Shown: piece by piece, positions 35,101-46,030 of the stretch
How the letters are laid out: the number at the start of each line of letters is the position of its first letter
Position numbering within the stretch: the first letter of the stretch is position 1
Assembly: GCF_037975245.1 (NCBI RefSeq)
Contig: NC_092571.1
Coordinates: 10,797,917 to 10,861,916 of the forward strand
DNA: 64,000 bases
Origin: Apostichopus japonicus
Lineage: Eukaryota; Echinodermata; Holothuroidea; Aspidochirotida; Stichopodidae
Reading direction: 5' to 3'
The notes under the pieces: model-generated
Database searches by the model: none
What the model was told of the DNA's origin: nothing
The model's input: only the letters and a program-made list of their open reading frames with translations
Program-made: the position numbers and the translations under genes

Positions 35101-37440
35101 AGCTACGTTTTTGCTCCCCAATGATACTGAGTTACAGATTTGATTTGTTAGCCAAAAATCGTGTTGAAAAACCGTATATAAACTGTAAATGCGACTTTGC
35201 GTCGAGTTTGGGTGTTTATAACACCCTAATTGATACCGTCCCCCGAGGTTTGTTGGTATGGGGTGATAGAGGGTGACGTCAGCTACCATGGGGACCCCAA
35301 TGATACTGAGTTACAGATTTGATTTGTTAGCCAAAAATCGTGTTGAAAAACCGTATATAAACTGTAAATGAGACTTTTCGCCGAGTTTGGGTGTTAATAA
35401 CACCGTAAATGATACCGTGCCCCGAGGTTTGTTGGTATGGGGTGATAGCTGGCGACGTCAGCTACGTTTTTGCTCCCCAATGATACTGAGTTACAGATTT
35501 GATTTGTTAGCCAAAAATCGTGTTGAAAAACCGTATATAAACTGTAAATGAGACTTTTCGCCGAGTTTGGGTGTTAATAACACCTTAAATGATACCGTGC
35601 CCCGAGGTTTGTTGGTATGGGGTGATAGAGGGTGACGTCAGCTACCATGGGGACCCCAATGATACTGAGTTACAGATTTGATTTGTTAGCCAAAAATCGT
35701 GTTGAAAAACCGTATATAAACTGTAAATGCGACTTTGCGTCGAGTTTGGGTGTTAATAACACCCTAAATGATACCGTCCCCCGAGGTTTGTTGGTATGGG
35801 GTGATAGAGGGTGACGTCAGCTACTTTGGGGACACCAATGATACTGAGTTACAGATTTGATTTGTTAGCCAAAAATCGTGTTGAAAAACCGTATATAAAC
35901 TGTAAATGAGACTTTGCGTTGAGTTTGGGTGTTAATAACACCCTAAATGATACCGTCCCCCGAGGTTTGTTGGTATGGGGTGATAGAGGGTGACGTCAGC
36001 TACTCTGGGGACCCCAATGATACTGAGTTACAGATTTGATTTGTTAGCTAACAATCGTGTTGAAAAACCGTATATAAACTGTAAATGCGACTTTGCGTCG
36101 AGTTTGGGTGTTAATAACACCCTAAATGATACCGTCCCCCGAGGTTTGTTGGTATGGGGTGATAGAGGGTGACGTCAGCTACCATGGGGACCCCAATGAT
36201 ACTGAGTTACAGATTTGATTTGTTAGCCAAAAATCGTGTTGAAAAACCGTATATAAACTGTAAATGCGACTTTGCGTCGAGTTTGGGTGTTAATAACACC
36301 CTAAATGATACCGTCCCCCGAGGTTTGTTGGTATGGGGTGATAGAGGGTGACGTCAGCTACGTTTTTGCTCCCCAATGATACTGAGTTACAGATTTGATT
36401 TGTTAGCCAAAAATCGTGTTGAAAAACCATATATAAACTGTAAATGCGACTTTGCGTCGAGTTTGGGTGTTAATAACACCCTAAATGATACCGTGCCCCG
36501 AGGTTTGTTAGTATGGGGTGATAGAGGGTGACGTCAGCTACGTTTTTGCTCCCCAATGATACTGAGTTACAGATTTGATTTGTTAGCCAAAAATCGTGTT
36601 GAAAAACCGTATATAAACTGTAAATGCGACTTTGCGTCGAGTTTGGGTGTTAATAACACCCTAAATGATACCGTCCCCCGAGTTTTGTTGGTATGGGGTG
36701 ATAGCTGGTGACGTCAGCTACCATGGGGACCCCAATGATACTGAGTTACAGATTTGATTTGTTAGCCAAAAATCGTGTTGAAAAACCGTATATAAACTGT
36801 AAATGCGACTTTGCGTCGAGTTTGGGTGTTAATAACACCGTAAATGATACCGTCCCCCGAGGTTTGTTGGTATGGGGTGATAGAGGGTGACGTCAGCTAC
36901 GTTTTTGCTCCCCAATGATACTGAGTTACAGATTTGATTTGTTAGCCAAAAATCGTGTTGAAAAACCATATATAAACTGTAAATGCGACTTTGCGTCGAG
37001 TTTGGGTGTTAATAACACCCTAAATGATACCGTGCCCCGAGGTTTGTTAGTATGGGGTGATAGAGGGTGACGTCAGCTACGTTTTTGCTCCCCAATGATA
37101 CTGAGTTACAGATTTAATTTGTTAGCCAAAAATCGTGTTGAAAAACCGTATATAAACTGTAAATGCGACTTTGCGTCGAGTTTGGGTGTTAATAACACCC
37201 TAAATGATACCGTCCCCCGAGTTTTGTTGTTATGGGGTGATAGCTGGTGACGTCAGCTACGTTTTTGCTCCCCAATGATACTGAGTTACAGATTTTATTT
37301 GTTTGCCAGATGTGGTTTTGAATAACTGTATATATATGCTACGTTTTACTTTCAGTTGCCGAGTTAATTGTTAATATCCCCCTGCCCGACATCGTCCCTC
37401 ACGGTTGTTGGCATACTTTGGTAGAGTGTAATGTCAGCTT
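32152..37440 (+). repeat. Satellite B, right array: about 29 units of 179 bp
   Basis: Same monomer as 23216-26420, in the opposite orientation. In this orientation each unit reads TGACGTCA (e.g. 32407-32414), CCAAT (32430-32434), TATATAAA (32487-32494) and GGGTGTTAATAACACCC (32522-32538). Variant units (TTTTTGCTCC type versus GGGGACACC type) recur in the same order about 1,792 bp apart, i.e. every ten monomers, showing higher-order structure. The last unit (about 37290-37440) is strongly diverged. The short open frames in each unit have no stable frame across units. Confidence 0.95.
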
Positions 37441-37790
37441 TAACGTTCACCCCACCCTTCTTCATGTTTCCCATTAAGCTTTGTTTCCAAATATGTTATC
37501 TTTTACCCTAAACTTACGCTTTTCGCTGATATTTGGGGCAGGTCTGATATTTTAAGAGCTATAATTTTGCTTTACCACGATAATGAGTTAGGCCATACCC
37601 TGACTTTTGGGATATTTTATACCCCGTTCCATAATTACGAGTTTGTCGGGTTTGAATCTCTTATAATAAATTATTTAATGCATGGAACGTCCAAAAGCCT
37701 GTCTTTCCCTCCTAATTGCAATCGATTGAAAGCATTCTATCATTCAATTTGCTTTAAACACATCATTTTTGCCACATGGCCCATTACGAA
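37441..37790. other. Unique inner segment between right array and right TIR
   Basis: About 350 bases with no counterpart of similar length on the left side, where only about 100 bases separate TIR and array. No coding feature is recognised. Confidence 0.5.
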
Positions 37791-37911
37791 GGCCACTACA
37801 CAACTCCGTAGTATCATTTGCACTTTCTAGCATTTTTTGGTCGCCCTTATTGGTCGCTCTTATTGTTCGCTACTATTGTTCGCTCTTATTGTTCGCCAAC
37901 TTCAGCCAGAT
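37791..37911. repeat. Right TIR outer domain of foldback element
   Basis: TCCGTAGTATC at 37805-37815, followed by about five inverted 13-bp units (CTTATTGTTCGCT and similar) and the terminal TTCGCCAACTTCAGCCAGAT. It mirrors 22983-23113. Confidence 0.85.
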
Positions 37912-37920
37912 TTACATTTG
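37912..37920. other. Right target-site duplication of foldback element
   Basis: TTACATTTG, identical to 22974-22982. Confidence 0.75.
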
Positions 37921-38603
37921 AGACACGAAACAGCTCGCTGCAGAGATCTGTTTCATACAGATTAGTTTTCCTAGCAATCACTCGGTTTATTTTTCCCCAT
38001 ATTTTCAAATACCATTTAGTATCCATAGAAGCAAGATCTCCGGTACATCGATCACTCATCGACTTAAATAGGTAAAATATCTGAATAAGAGTAGTGCACG
38101 CCGCCCCAGTTCAGGACTAGGCCTAGTCGGATTGTACAAAAATCCTAGACACATCACGTAGGCTTGTCAGTGGCCAACATGCTTGACCTGGGTATTCTAC
38201 AATTGCTATGCTATATTACTTTTTATTAGTTATTACTTGGCTTAGGCCTACGTTTTCTAGGCTGGAAGAACCACATCTCCTGTTTTGATAAACTTCCCCA
38301 AGTTTAGTGCTATCCAACAACAAAATATATGCAGTGCATTGATTAGCAAGCTTAGTGAAACTAGGCCTAGTGTCAAACACATGGCCATGCAATAGGCCTA
38401 CTGTATGTTTATCATAAGCAGCTGCAAAGCCATCACAAACAGTCAAAATAAATTAAGCATGGATAAAAAAGTTCTCATTGTGACAAAAGGAGCCCAACAA
38501 TCTATCTCTGCAATCACAGGTCTATAAGTCAACTTTTTACCTTAATACTCATGAAATCATGGAAGCTAGGTCTCTCCTGAAAGTGGAATGTCAACTAAGC
38601 ATA
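37921..38603. other. Non-coding gap between two mobile elements
   Basis: AT-rich with AGGCCTA words; no gene recognised. Confidence 0.4.
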
Positions 38604-39729
38604 CAGTACTGATTTCGCTTAACTCCCGTTAAAATTCGTTGAAAGAAAAATAACCGAATTTCTACGTGTTTTTAATCGAAATTCCCCGATTTTTATCGAA
38701 ATTCCCCGAATTTTAACGATTGGTTATCTCAGTCATTTCCTTCGTGGAATTTTCAACGATGCGTTGAAATTCTTTTTTAAACGAAATAGAAGGTCAATAT
38801 GTGGTTACGCGAATCGTCGGAAAACGCGTAACTTCGTTTATCAGTATCAATTAGACTTTGGTACAGTCGTTTGAAAGCGGGAATATTTACAAGAGCATTC
38901 TCAGGCTTGTATGAGTAGTAACGCACATAAATTCATGTAGCTAAACTGACGGGGGACGTTTTCTTACTGTGAACCCCAAACACAGTGACATAAGTCTTAA
39001 CTTGGCCAGGTCAAATAGAAGGTTGCAGTACAAGCTATGTACCACGAGGCACCCTTCCAGATAAGTTTAAGTTCTGTTTAACCCTTTAAATAACAGTGAA
39101 TGGACATATAAACTTGGTTTACTTGCAGATTACTAAAAATAGTTATTTTTAAGATATGTAAATTTGGTTTTTATGAGAGTTGAAGTATGAAACTTTGTTT
39201 CCGAGCGAAAACATGTTACTTGAAGCAAAATAAAGATGCCCCGCCCATTCTGCGAGGACACTTCCATTTTTCAAAAAGGCGTTTTCTCTTTTTATTTTTT
39301 CTATTTTGTTTACATTTTAAACATGAAAATTATTTAAAAATATGTAAAGAACTTAGTAATGTACTGCAAACTATCTATAAAAAACAAAAAAACGATGTTT
39401 TAGGGATGAATAATGTGTTCAATATAACTAAAGTAGTAGGCCAATAGTCATGAGCTCATGATAGTGTCGTCAATTCGTTTTCTCAGTTTATATTTGCGAC
39501 ATATCACCCGTGTACATCGATCAATGGCATGGTGAAATCCCGTGTGAAAATATGTTGACCCCAAAAGACGCAAATGGTCGTTCCAGAAAGTACCGTTATA
39601 ACATTAACAACACATGGCTAGTTTGCTCTCTCAGGTCCGCATGTGTACAGCCATTTTTTCACACATGGTATTATGCTGTGCATGCATTGCGGGCGGGATT
39701 GCGGCAAACATAAAAGAAAATGAATGAAA

Positions 39730-39962
39730 ATGAAAAACTTACGATATTTTTCACAAATATTGATGCTTAGATAAGTGCTTCCTCACAATCAACGAGCCGC
39801 CCTAAAATTCGCTCCGCTTACGTAAAAACTTCTATATATATATAACACATGGAAAAACCCGAGTTTTTACACACATAATTCCCACTGACATTGGTCACAG
39901 AACAGAAGTAGGTCATTGACATTCGAACTTGGCAACTTGCCCAAGTTCATCGCACCATGGGA
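39730..39962 (+). repeat. 230-bp module shared with 52986-53215
   Basis: Contains TGCTTCCTCACAATCAACGA, TTCGCTCCGCTTACGTAAAA, a short (AT)n run, ACACATAATTCCCA and GACATTCGAACTTG, all found in reverse complement at 52986-53215 with substitutions. Similarity ends abruptly near CACCATGGG at 39961. It is an internal module shared by two different TA-target transposons. Confidence 0.8.
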
Positions 39963-42289
39963 ACGACACAACACATTGAACATGATGTTAAATTCTCCCG
40001 CCATCTGGACGCCGAGTGTAAATTTTAGTGTAATATGCAAATTATGAATGGTACTGCGCAGCGTGGTTAAATCTTAACCTATTGCGACACAAATTTTGGG
40101 AAGCTGTTGTTGAAGTTACTTTCGTATCAAATGTAAGGTACTGTATCATGTATGTGACACAAGCATAGAAATTCTATGGACACAAGAGAAAGAAAATGAA
40201 ATCGACGGCTGCTCAAACCAGTTTCAACTTGATTTTTACAACCCATCGCACAACACGTGCGTGCGTAATTTGTTTTCTTAACATGACTTTTAATGAGTAA
40301 GTAGGAAAGGTGGGTAAGTTTGCTAATTTAGGCGAGTTTTTGTTTAAAATCTTGTGATAGATAGACAAATATATATTGTTTTTTTTTCTTCAAAAGTTAC
40401 GATGTTGCCGAAGGCCGAGTTATATAAATTCAGTGATCTGAACTTCTGAAGACCACGAATACTGATCATGTGTGTTAGGCAATTATTATTACACGAAAGG
40501 TTCGCAATATTATTGGGCCTAATTAGTAATTAACATACATTGATCGTTGTCTTGCTGCCTGAATTGCTATCTGCTGGAAAAGAAAACATTAGTTATTGTA
40601 CTCATAACGTCCTATTTTGATTAAAAGTCGAGTGACGGTGCGTCGAAAAAGCCGCCATCAGGAAACGGCGTTTAAACGTTTAACCGACCGGCAGGCGATA
40701 TGGTGAAACCGTTAGCGAAATATCTGTTAGGTCACACCCTTATTTAAACACACACAAAAAAACGACCTTATTCAATGAAAATATACTGAAAACCATATCG
40801 CAAAAACACAAAATCGCTTATAACTCGAAAACGGAAGGAGACATCGACTTTTGTCGGCTGTATAGGGATTTCCTAAACCGAATTTTGATGCGCTCTATCC
40901 ACCTGTGTCATTTATGAGCTTCTCTGACGTAAGCTGCAGTACGTAATTTCTCTATACCAGTTCCGCGAAATTTATTTACGCAGTAAACATCGTTCATTAT
41001 GTTTTCTTTCACAACGAATATTCAAAGTTGTGCTCCACACGCTTCACAGATATATATTGTTTTATGTCGTTCATTTTCAATTCTGCTTTAAAATTACATT
41101 TTCGAACGATGCATTGCATGCCTTATCAAACATTCCTGATTAGTAAAACTAAGGAAGGATATTTAAATATATATTATTTTCATTTGATATGATTTTATGA
41201 GTTGTTCCACTTGAAAAACGATGATAAAACCGAAAACAAAACATTTACTTCTCATGTGACGCATACCGGGAGACTCATAAAAACTCCCCCTTCTCATTAA
41301 ATTAAATTTACATGCTGTCAGGCCAGTTGAAATCCGTCAGGCCAGTTGAAAGCCCTCCCCAGTAATGTTTGATCAACTCTTCCCAATATACAATACTCAA
41401 ATAAGCAATGAAAATATATTCATTTTCCACAGAAATCTACCCAACGTGGGCCCCAAGTCACTGCTTTATTTTCTTAGTAGTCATGGAAACAATTGTTTGC
41501 AACTCTCTTGCTGGCCAGGTGTTTTCAAGTTTTATTAATAGCAGGACTTCTGATTGGTTCATTCAAGATAAACTTTCTATCCCTGCTGGATTGTTCTACT
41601 TATATATATATATATGAATGAATATTTGGTTTTCAATTAACTTAGAAACAGGTAACATCCATTCCATTACGAACAGTAGGGGTAAAATAATGTTTGCTTC
41701 TAGAGGCAGCCAGCCAAAGGTTCTGCAGTGCTAAACCCCCACGAAGATAAATACTATGCTAATTAACATATGGTAGGCGTGAATTTGACAAAGCCAGGTT
41801 TATGATTGGACTAAGCCTCTCAAGAAAGTTTGGTGGTGGGGATATCCAGGGTAGGGAATGCACATGTAAGCAGCATACTATAGGTGGCCCAGACCCAGGC
41901 TGCAACCTTAATTACCAGGGCAGTCCATCTGCATTCGCGGGCAACTTACAGTAACGGGTTAGGGGGAAAATAACAGTTTTTGTTTTTGTTTTTTTGCGTG
42001 CATTGAAGCCGGGGGAGGTTTTTTGGACGGAATGCAGAAAAGTTTGAGAGTGCGGTTCTGTAGTAAACGGTACTGTAGTACGTCAAGTAACACAGGAATT
42101 AATTGGGAATAAAGATCTCTTTGATATCCAGCTACGACTGTTTCATTGTTGATATTTTTTTTCTTCTTGTTTTTCTGACACTGTGTTCCTTGGTGAGTTA
42201 GCTTAAACTTATCCTAGAACTTTAAATACTAGCCTATAACTTAAGAGTCATAGAATGTGCTTGTTACGATCGACCAAGACTAGTTTTTG
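39963..42289. other. Interior of the 6.3-kb transposon, no gene recognised
   Basis: No transposase or other protein is recognisable. A short (AT)n run at about 41601-41616 and scattered CRE-like or palindromic words are all that can be noted. Confidence 0.45.
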
Positions 42290-44400
42290 GTTCCTTGCTT
42301 TAGCAAAAGGAACCTATGCAGTCAGGTTGGCGTGTGTGTGTGTGTAGGCATGTATGTATGGGTGTGTATGTGTGTGTGTGTGTGTCTGTGACACTTGCTT
42401 GGGTACGCTCTATCTCAATAAGGGAATGTTGGATTGAGGCCAAACTTGGACTATAGATCCGCCATATGGAGAAGGTGTGCCCTATTGTTTCTGGTGCCCA
42501 CAAAGGTCACCAAAGGTCAGTTATGGTCCAAAAGCCGAAAATATTAAAACTGCAATAACTCCCAGTGCCAATGTGTGACAAGATTGATATTTTGGGACAA
42601 GTTGTGAACTGTTTAGGGGAGCATTTTCAAACTTAACGGTCATGTGATCCGAGGTCACCAAAGGTCAATTAATGATAAAAAACTAGTATTTTTGCGATAA
42701 CTTGAGAACGAAATGTCCGTTAGGGTTGGGAGTTGCTTCAATGTTATCCAATTGTCGACCCGCATCTGGGTGACCCTTGACCTCAATTTGACCTCTGGTG
42801 ACCTTTACGTGTTTTGGGGGATTTTTACAGTTTTGATGCTATTTTCAGATGTCAAAAGTACCTTCTGATCATAAATGTCAATAGGTTGACCCTGTGTGAC
42901 CTTTATGTGCGAAGTTATATGGGGTCAAAGTTTTTCGGTCGGAGTTAGGATGGTTGTACAGACTTGTCGTTTTGTTTTTTGGAATCAGGAGATTAAACTA
43001 CATCTGAAACCAAGGTCAAAAGGTCAAAGGTCACATTAGAAAAAATGTGCTTATTTTGGGAGGAAACGAGCAAAGAAGGAAATGTTTGGTTTTGATGCTA
43101 GATTTGGATATGAAAGGTACCTTCCGATCAAAAATGTCAATTGGTTACACCCGTGTGACCTTCGTGTGCGAAGTTATACGAGGTCAAAGTTAATTTTCAG
43201 ACATTTAATGCAACAACTCCCAGTTCCAAGGTGTGACATGGTTGATATTTTTGGACAAGTTGCAAATGGTATAGGGGAATATTTTCAAACTTAAGGGTCA
43301 TGTGATCCGAGGTCACCAAAGGTCAATTAATCATAAAAAACTAGTATGTTTGCGGTAACTTGAGAACAAATTGTCCGTTAGGGTTGGGAGTTGCTTCAAT
43401 GTAATCCAATTGTCGACCCGCATCTGGGTGACCCTTGACCTCAATTTGACCTCTGGTGACCTTTTCGTGTTTTGTGGATTTTTAGTTTCGATGCTATTTT
43501 CAGATGTTAAAGGTACCTTCTGATCATAAATGTCAATAGGTTGACCCCCATGTGACCTTCGTGTGCGAAGTTATATGAGGTCAAAGTTAATTTTCAGACA
43601 TTTAATGCAATGATAAAAAACTAGTATTTTTGCGATAACTTGAGAACAAATTGTCTCTAAGGGCTGGGAGTTGCTTCAATGAAATCCAATTGTCAACCCG
43701 CATCTGGGTGACCCTTGACCTCAATTTGACCTCTGGTGATCTTTTCGTGTTTTGTGGATTTTTACAGTTTCGATGCTATTTTCAGATGTTAAAGGTACCT
43801 TCTGATCATAAATGTCAATGGGTTGACCCCCATGTGACCTTCGTGTGCGAAGTTATATGAGGTCAAAGTTAATTTTCAGACATTTAATGCAATAACTCCC
43901 AGTGCCAAGGTGTGACAAGGTTTATTTTTTTGGACAAGTTGCAAATGGTATAGGGAAATATTTTCAAACTTAACGGTCATGTGGTCCAACGTCACCAAAG
44001 GTCAGCTAATGTTAAAAAAGTATTATTTTGTGGGGAGAAAATGGGCAAAGAAAAAATGTTTGAATTTTTACAGTCATGCTCTATTTAGGTCTCACCGATC
44101 AAAAATGTCAATTGGTTGACCTTCGGGTGACCTTTGTGTGTGAAGTTATGTATACAAGTTCAAAGTTAATTTTTTTTAATTTAATGCAATTAAATCTCAA
44201 TGCCAAGGTGTGACATGGTTGATATTTTGGGACAAGTTGTGAACAGGGTGGTGGAACATTTTGAAACTTAAAGGTCATGTCATCTGAGGTCACCAATGTT
44301 ATCATATCTGTTGACACGCTTGTAGGTCTATTATATTTCTTACATTTTCGACGCCATATTTAGATCTCAAAAGTGCCTTTTGATCCAAAATCCGATCACA
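42290..44400 (+). repeat. AGGTCA-rich tandem repeat, ~660-bp units
   Basis: Opens with TTCCTTGC and CAAAAGGAACC and a (GT)n stretch (about 42331-42386). CAATAACTCCCAGTGCCAA-type unit starts recur at 42551, 43209, 43889 and, degenerate, at 44187. A ~280-bp internal piece is duplicated (GATAAAAAACTAGTATTTTT at 42672, 43332 and 43612). Perfect direct repeats of AGGTCA with 4-bp spacing occur at 42504-42519, 42652-42667 and 43310-43325; a DR2 plus DR1 triplet occupies 43013-43033. Related blocks are at 13050-13990 and 62190-62960. Small open frames inside are not conserved between units. Confidence 0.85.
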
Positions 44401-44923
44401 TTTGTGATCACAAAAGTGTTGGCTATAGTGTTGGTTACTTTATGGGAACATGTAGGACCACAATTACTTGGACTATTTGAGCCCAATCTTGCTTGATAAT
44501 ATTATGTGTATTGTCATATACCCCAAGCAAGGAACCACAGTGCCCTTGGGCTCTTGTTATTATCCTAGCCAAATCATTTTTCAAACACCTAGTACAGAAC
44601 TAACTCTGTCTTATATACAATCAAACTTTTGCAACGTTTGTAATATTCCTCTGCAACTTCTGGTGTAGTCTGAAAACGGCTGTAGTTACACTAAGGATTC
44701 AACGCAAGTCACAACCTTGATATGTCTAGAATTGCCTTGGCGGTTTTTGATCGCGATAACTTTCGTGGAAATTTCGTTGAAACTTTGTTGACAACCGTGC
44801 CCGCAGTAGTCTAAATCTTGACAACGAAATTATTCGTTTTTAATCGATTTTCAACGATTTTCAACTTTTGTTATCGATCGTTGATTTTTTTTTCAACGGG
44901 AGTTAAGCGAAATCAGTACTGTA

Positions 44924-45550
44924 CATGTACAAAGCATCTTAGCCCATAATTTGCACTTGGGTCATTCCCTGTCATATCAACCAGTGGTCCCCAGGTGACC
45001 CTCTCAGATTTTGATGAAACATCATCAGAATGATTGAGTATGTCCCAAATGAACACAAAAAAATTGAAATCAAACTCCATGTCGTTTTCGAGATATAGCC
45101 GGTTGAAATTTGGTCAAGGCGGCCATTTTGTGCTTGCGCGATTCGCGAAAAGTGACTTTTGTGATGAAGTTTCATCTAAATCTGAGAGGGTCGTTAGTGC
45201 GTGAACATGTAACCCCTTTGGTACATGCTTTCAATCTTTAAGACAATGTGAACTGTATGAAATTGTTGTGTCTTTCTCAAGTGCTAAACTTGTGCATCTT
45301 GGACTGTATTAAACTTTGGCTACTAATTTAGCTGAGCCACACCATGGTGAATTGATTGGACTTTTAATTAGCGTTTTTTACCAAAATAAAGATCTTCAGT
45401 GCATTGTAAGTAATAATGAAATACACATGTTGTGTCGTTCTGGTAAACGTTCAGAATATTTACCGTATCAACTTTGCTTGCTGTGTACAGCTCATGAAGA
45501 CAGTTTTTTTCCTGTGTTACTTTTGAGTTGCAGAAGGTTCTAGCAACTTA
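44924..45550. other. Non-coding stretch, no gene recognised
   Basis: Contains AAGGCGGCCATTTTG near 45116, a YY1-type word in reverse orientation. An open frame of 75 codons at 45316-45543 does not resemble the expected upstream part of DFFB. Confidence 0.4.
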
Positions 45551-46030
45551 AGTAAATGGGACTTAGGCCTGATAACAGTATGTTTATGTCCATGGTGGTT
45601 ATTATTCAACCAATACAGTATTAGTGAGTGACATCATCATCCTATAAGTAAATGGGACTTAGGCCTGATTACAGTATGTTTATGTCCATGGAGGTTATTA
45701 TTCAACCAATACAGTAGCAGTGAGTGACATCATCATCCTATAAGTAAATGGGAATTAGGCCTGATTACAGTATGTTTATGTCCATGGTGGTTATTATACA
45801 ACCAATACAGTATTAGTGAGTGACATCATTATCTGTAAATGGGAATTAGGCCTGATTACACTATGTTTATGTCCATGGTGGTTATTATACAAAAAATGTA
45901 CAGTAGTAGCAGTGAGTGACATCATTATCCTATAATTAAATGGGAATTAGGCCTGATTACAGTATGTTCATGGTGGTTATTCTACAACCAATACAGTAGC
46001 AGCGAGTGACATCATCATCCTATAAGTAAA
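45551..46030. repeat. ~96-bp tandem repeat, five units
   Basis: Units begin AGTAAATGGGACTTAGGCCT near 45551, 45647 and 45743, and with small changes near 45833 and 45934. They share TATGTTTATGTCCATGG, CAACCAATACAGTA and GAGTGACATCATCAT. Spacing varies from 90 to 100 bp. Non-coding minisatellite about 1.1 kb upstream of a DFFB exon. Confidence 0.9.

Larger units (their letters stand above)
22983..37911. mobile_element. Giant foldback-type element with satellite-DNA arms (14.9 kb)
   Basis: The unit begins ATCGGGCTGAAGTTGGCGAA and ends in its complement with one mismatch, and is flanked by TTACATTTG on both sides. Each end has an outer domain of 13-bp repeats (AGCGAACAATAAG-like) and a shared GATACTACGGA word. 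Long arrays of the same 179-bp satellite follow in opposite orientations: about 18 units at 23216-26420 and about 29 units at 32152-37440. The middle is a 5.7-kb spacer without recognisable genes. The architecture resembles sea urchin TU and Drosophila FB foldback elements, whose inverted repeats have an outer tandem-repeat domain. Here the inner arm is a full satellite array, which I do not know to be described. No transposase is visible, so movement would need a partner in trans. Confidence 0.82.
38604..44921. mobile_element. 6.3-kb TIR transposon, TA target, non-autonomous
   Basis: Perfect 27-bp TIRs (38604-38630 and 44895-44921) start CAGTACTGATTTCGCTTAAC and are flanked by TA (38602-38603 and 44922-44923). 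Subterminal regions repeat TTCAACGA, TCGTTGAA and CGAAATTCCCCGA words on both sides (38640-38830 and 44750-44890). TA targets and CAGT-type ends fit the Tc1/mariner or ISL2EU groups, but no transposase frame or DDE motif is seen, so the superfamily is open. The interior carries a 230-bp module shared with the element at 50412-53947 and the AGGTCA-rich tandem block at 42290-44400. Confidence 0.85.

Noticed and set aside
23439-36890. Many 60- to 120-codon open frames with almost the same protein sequence
   Set aside because: They are translations of the 179-bp satellite. The period is not a multiple of three, so each frame closes after about one unit, and longer versions arise only where indels shift the phase. 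They are not genes.
23216-37440. CRISPR array
   Set aside because: Repeats are contiguous 179-bp satellite monomers without unique spacers, in an animal genome.
45316-45543. Candidate CIDE-N exon of DFFB
   Set aside because: The frame lacks the expected E-D-G-T motif and its codons do not resemble CIDE-N.
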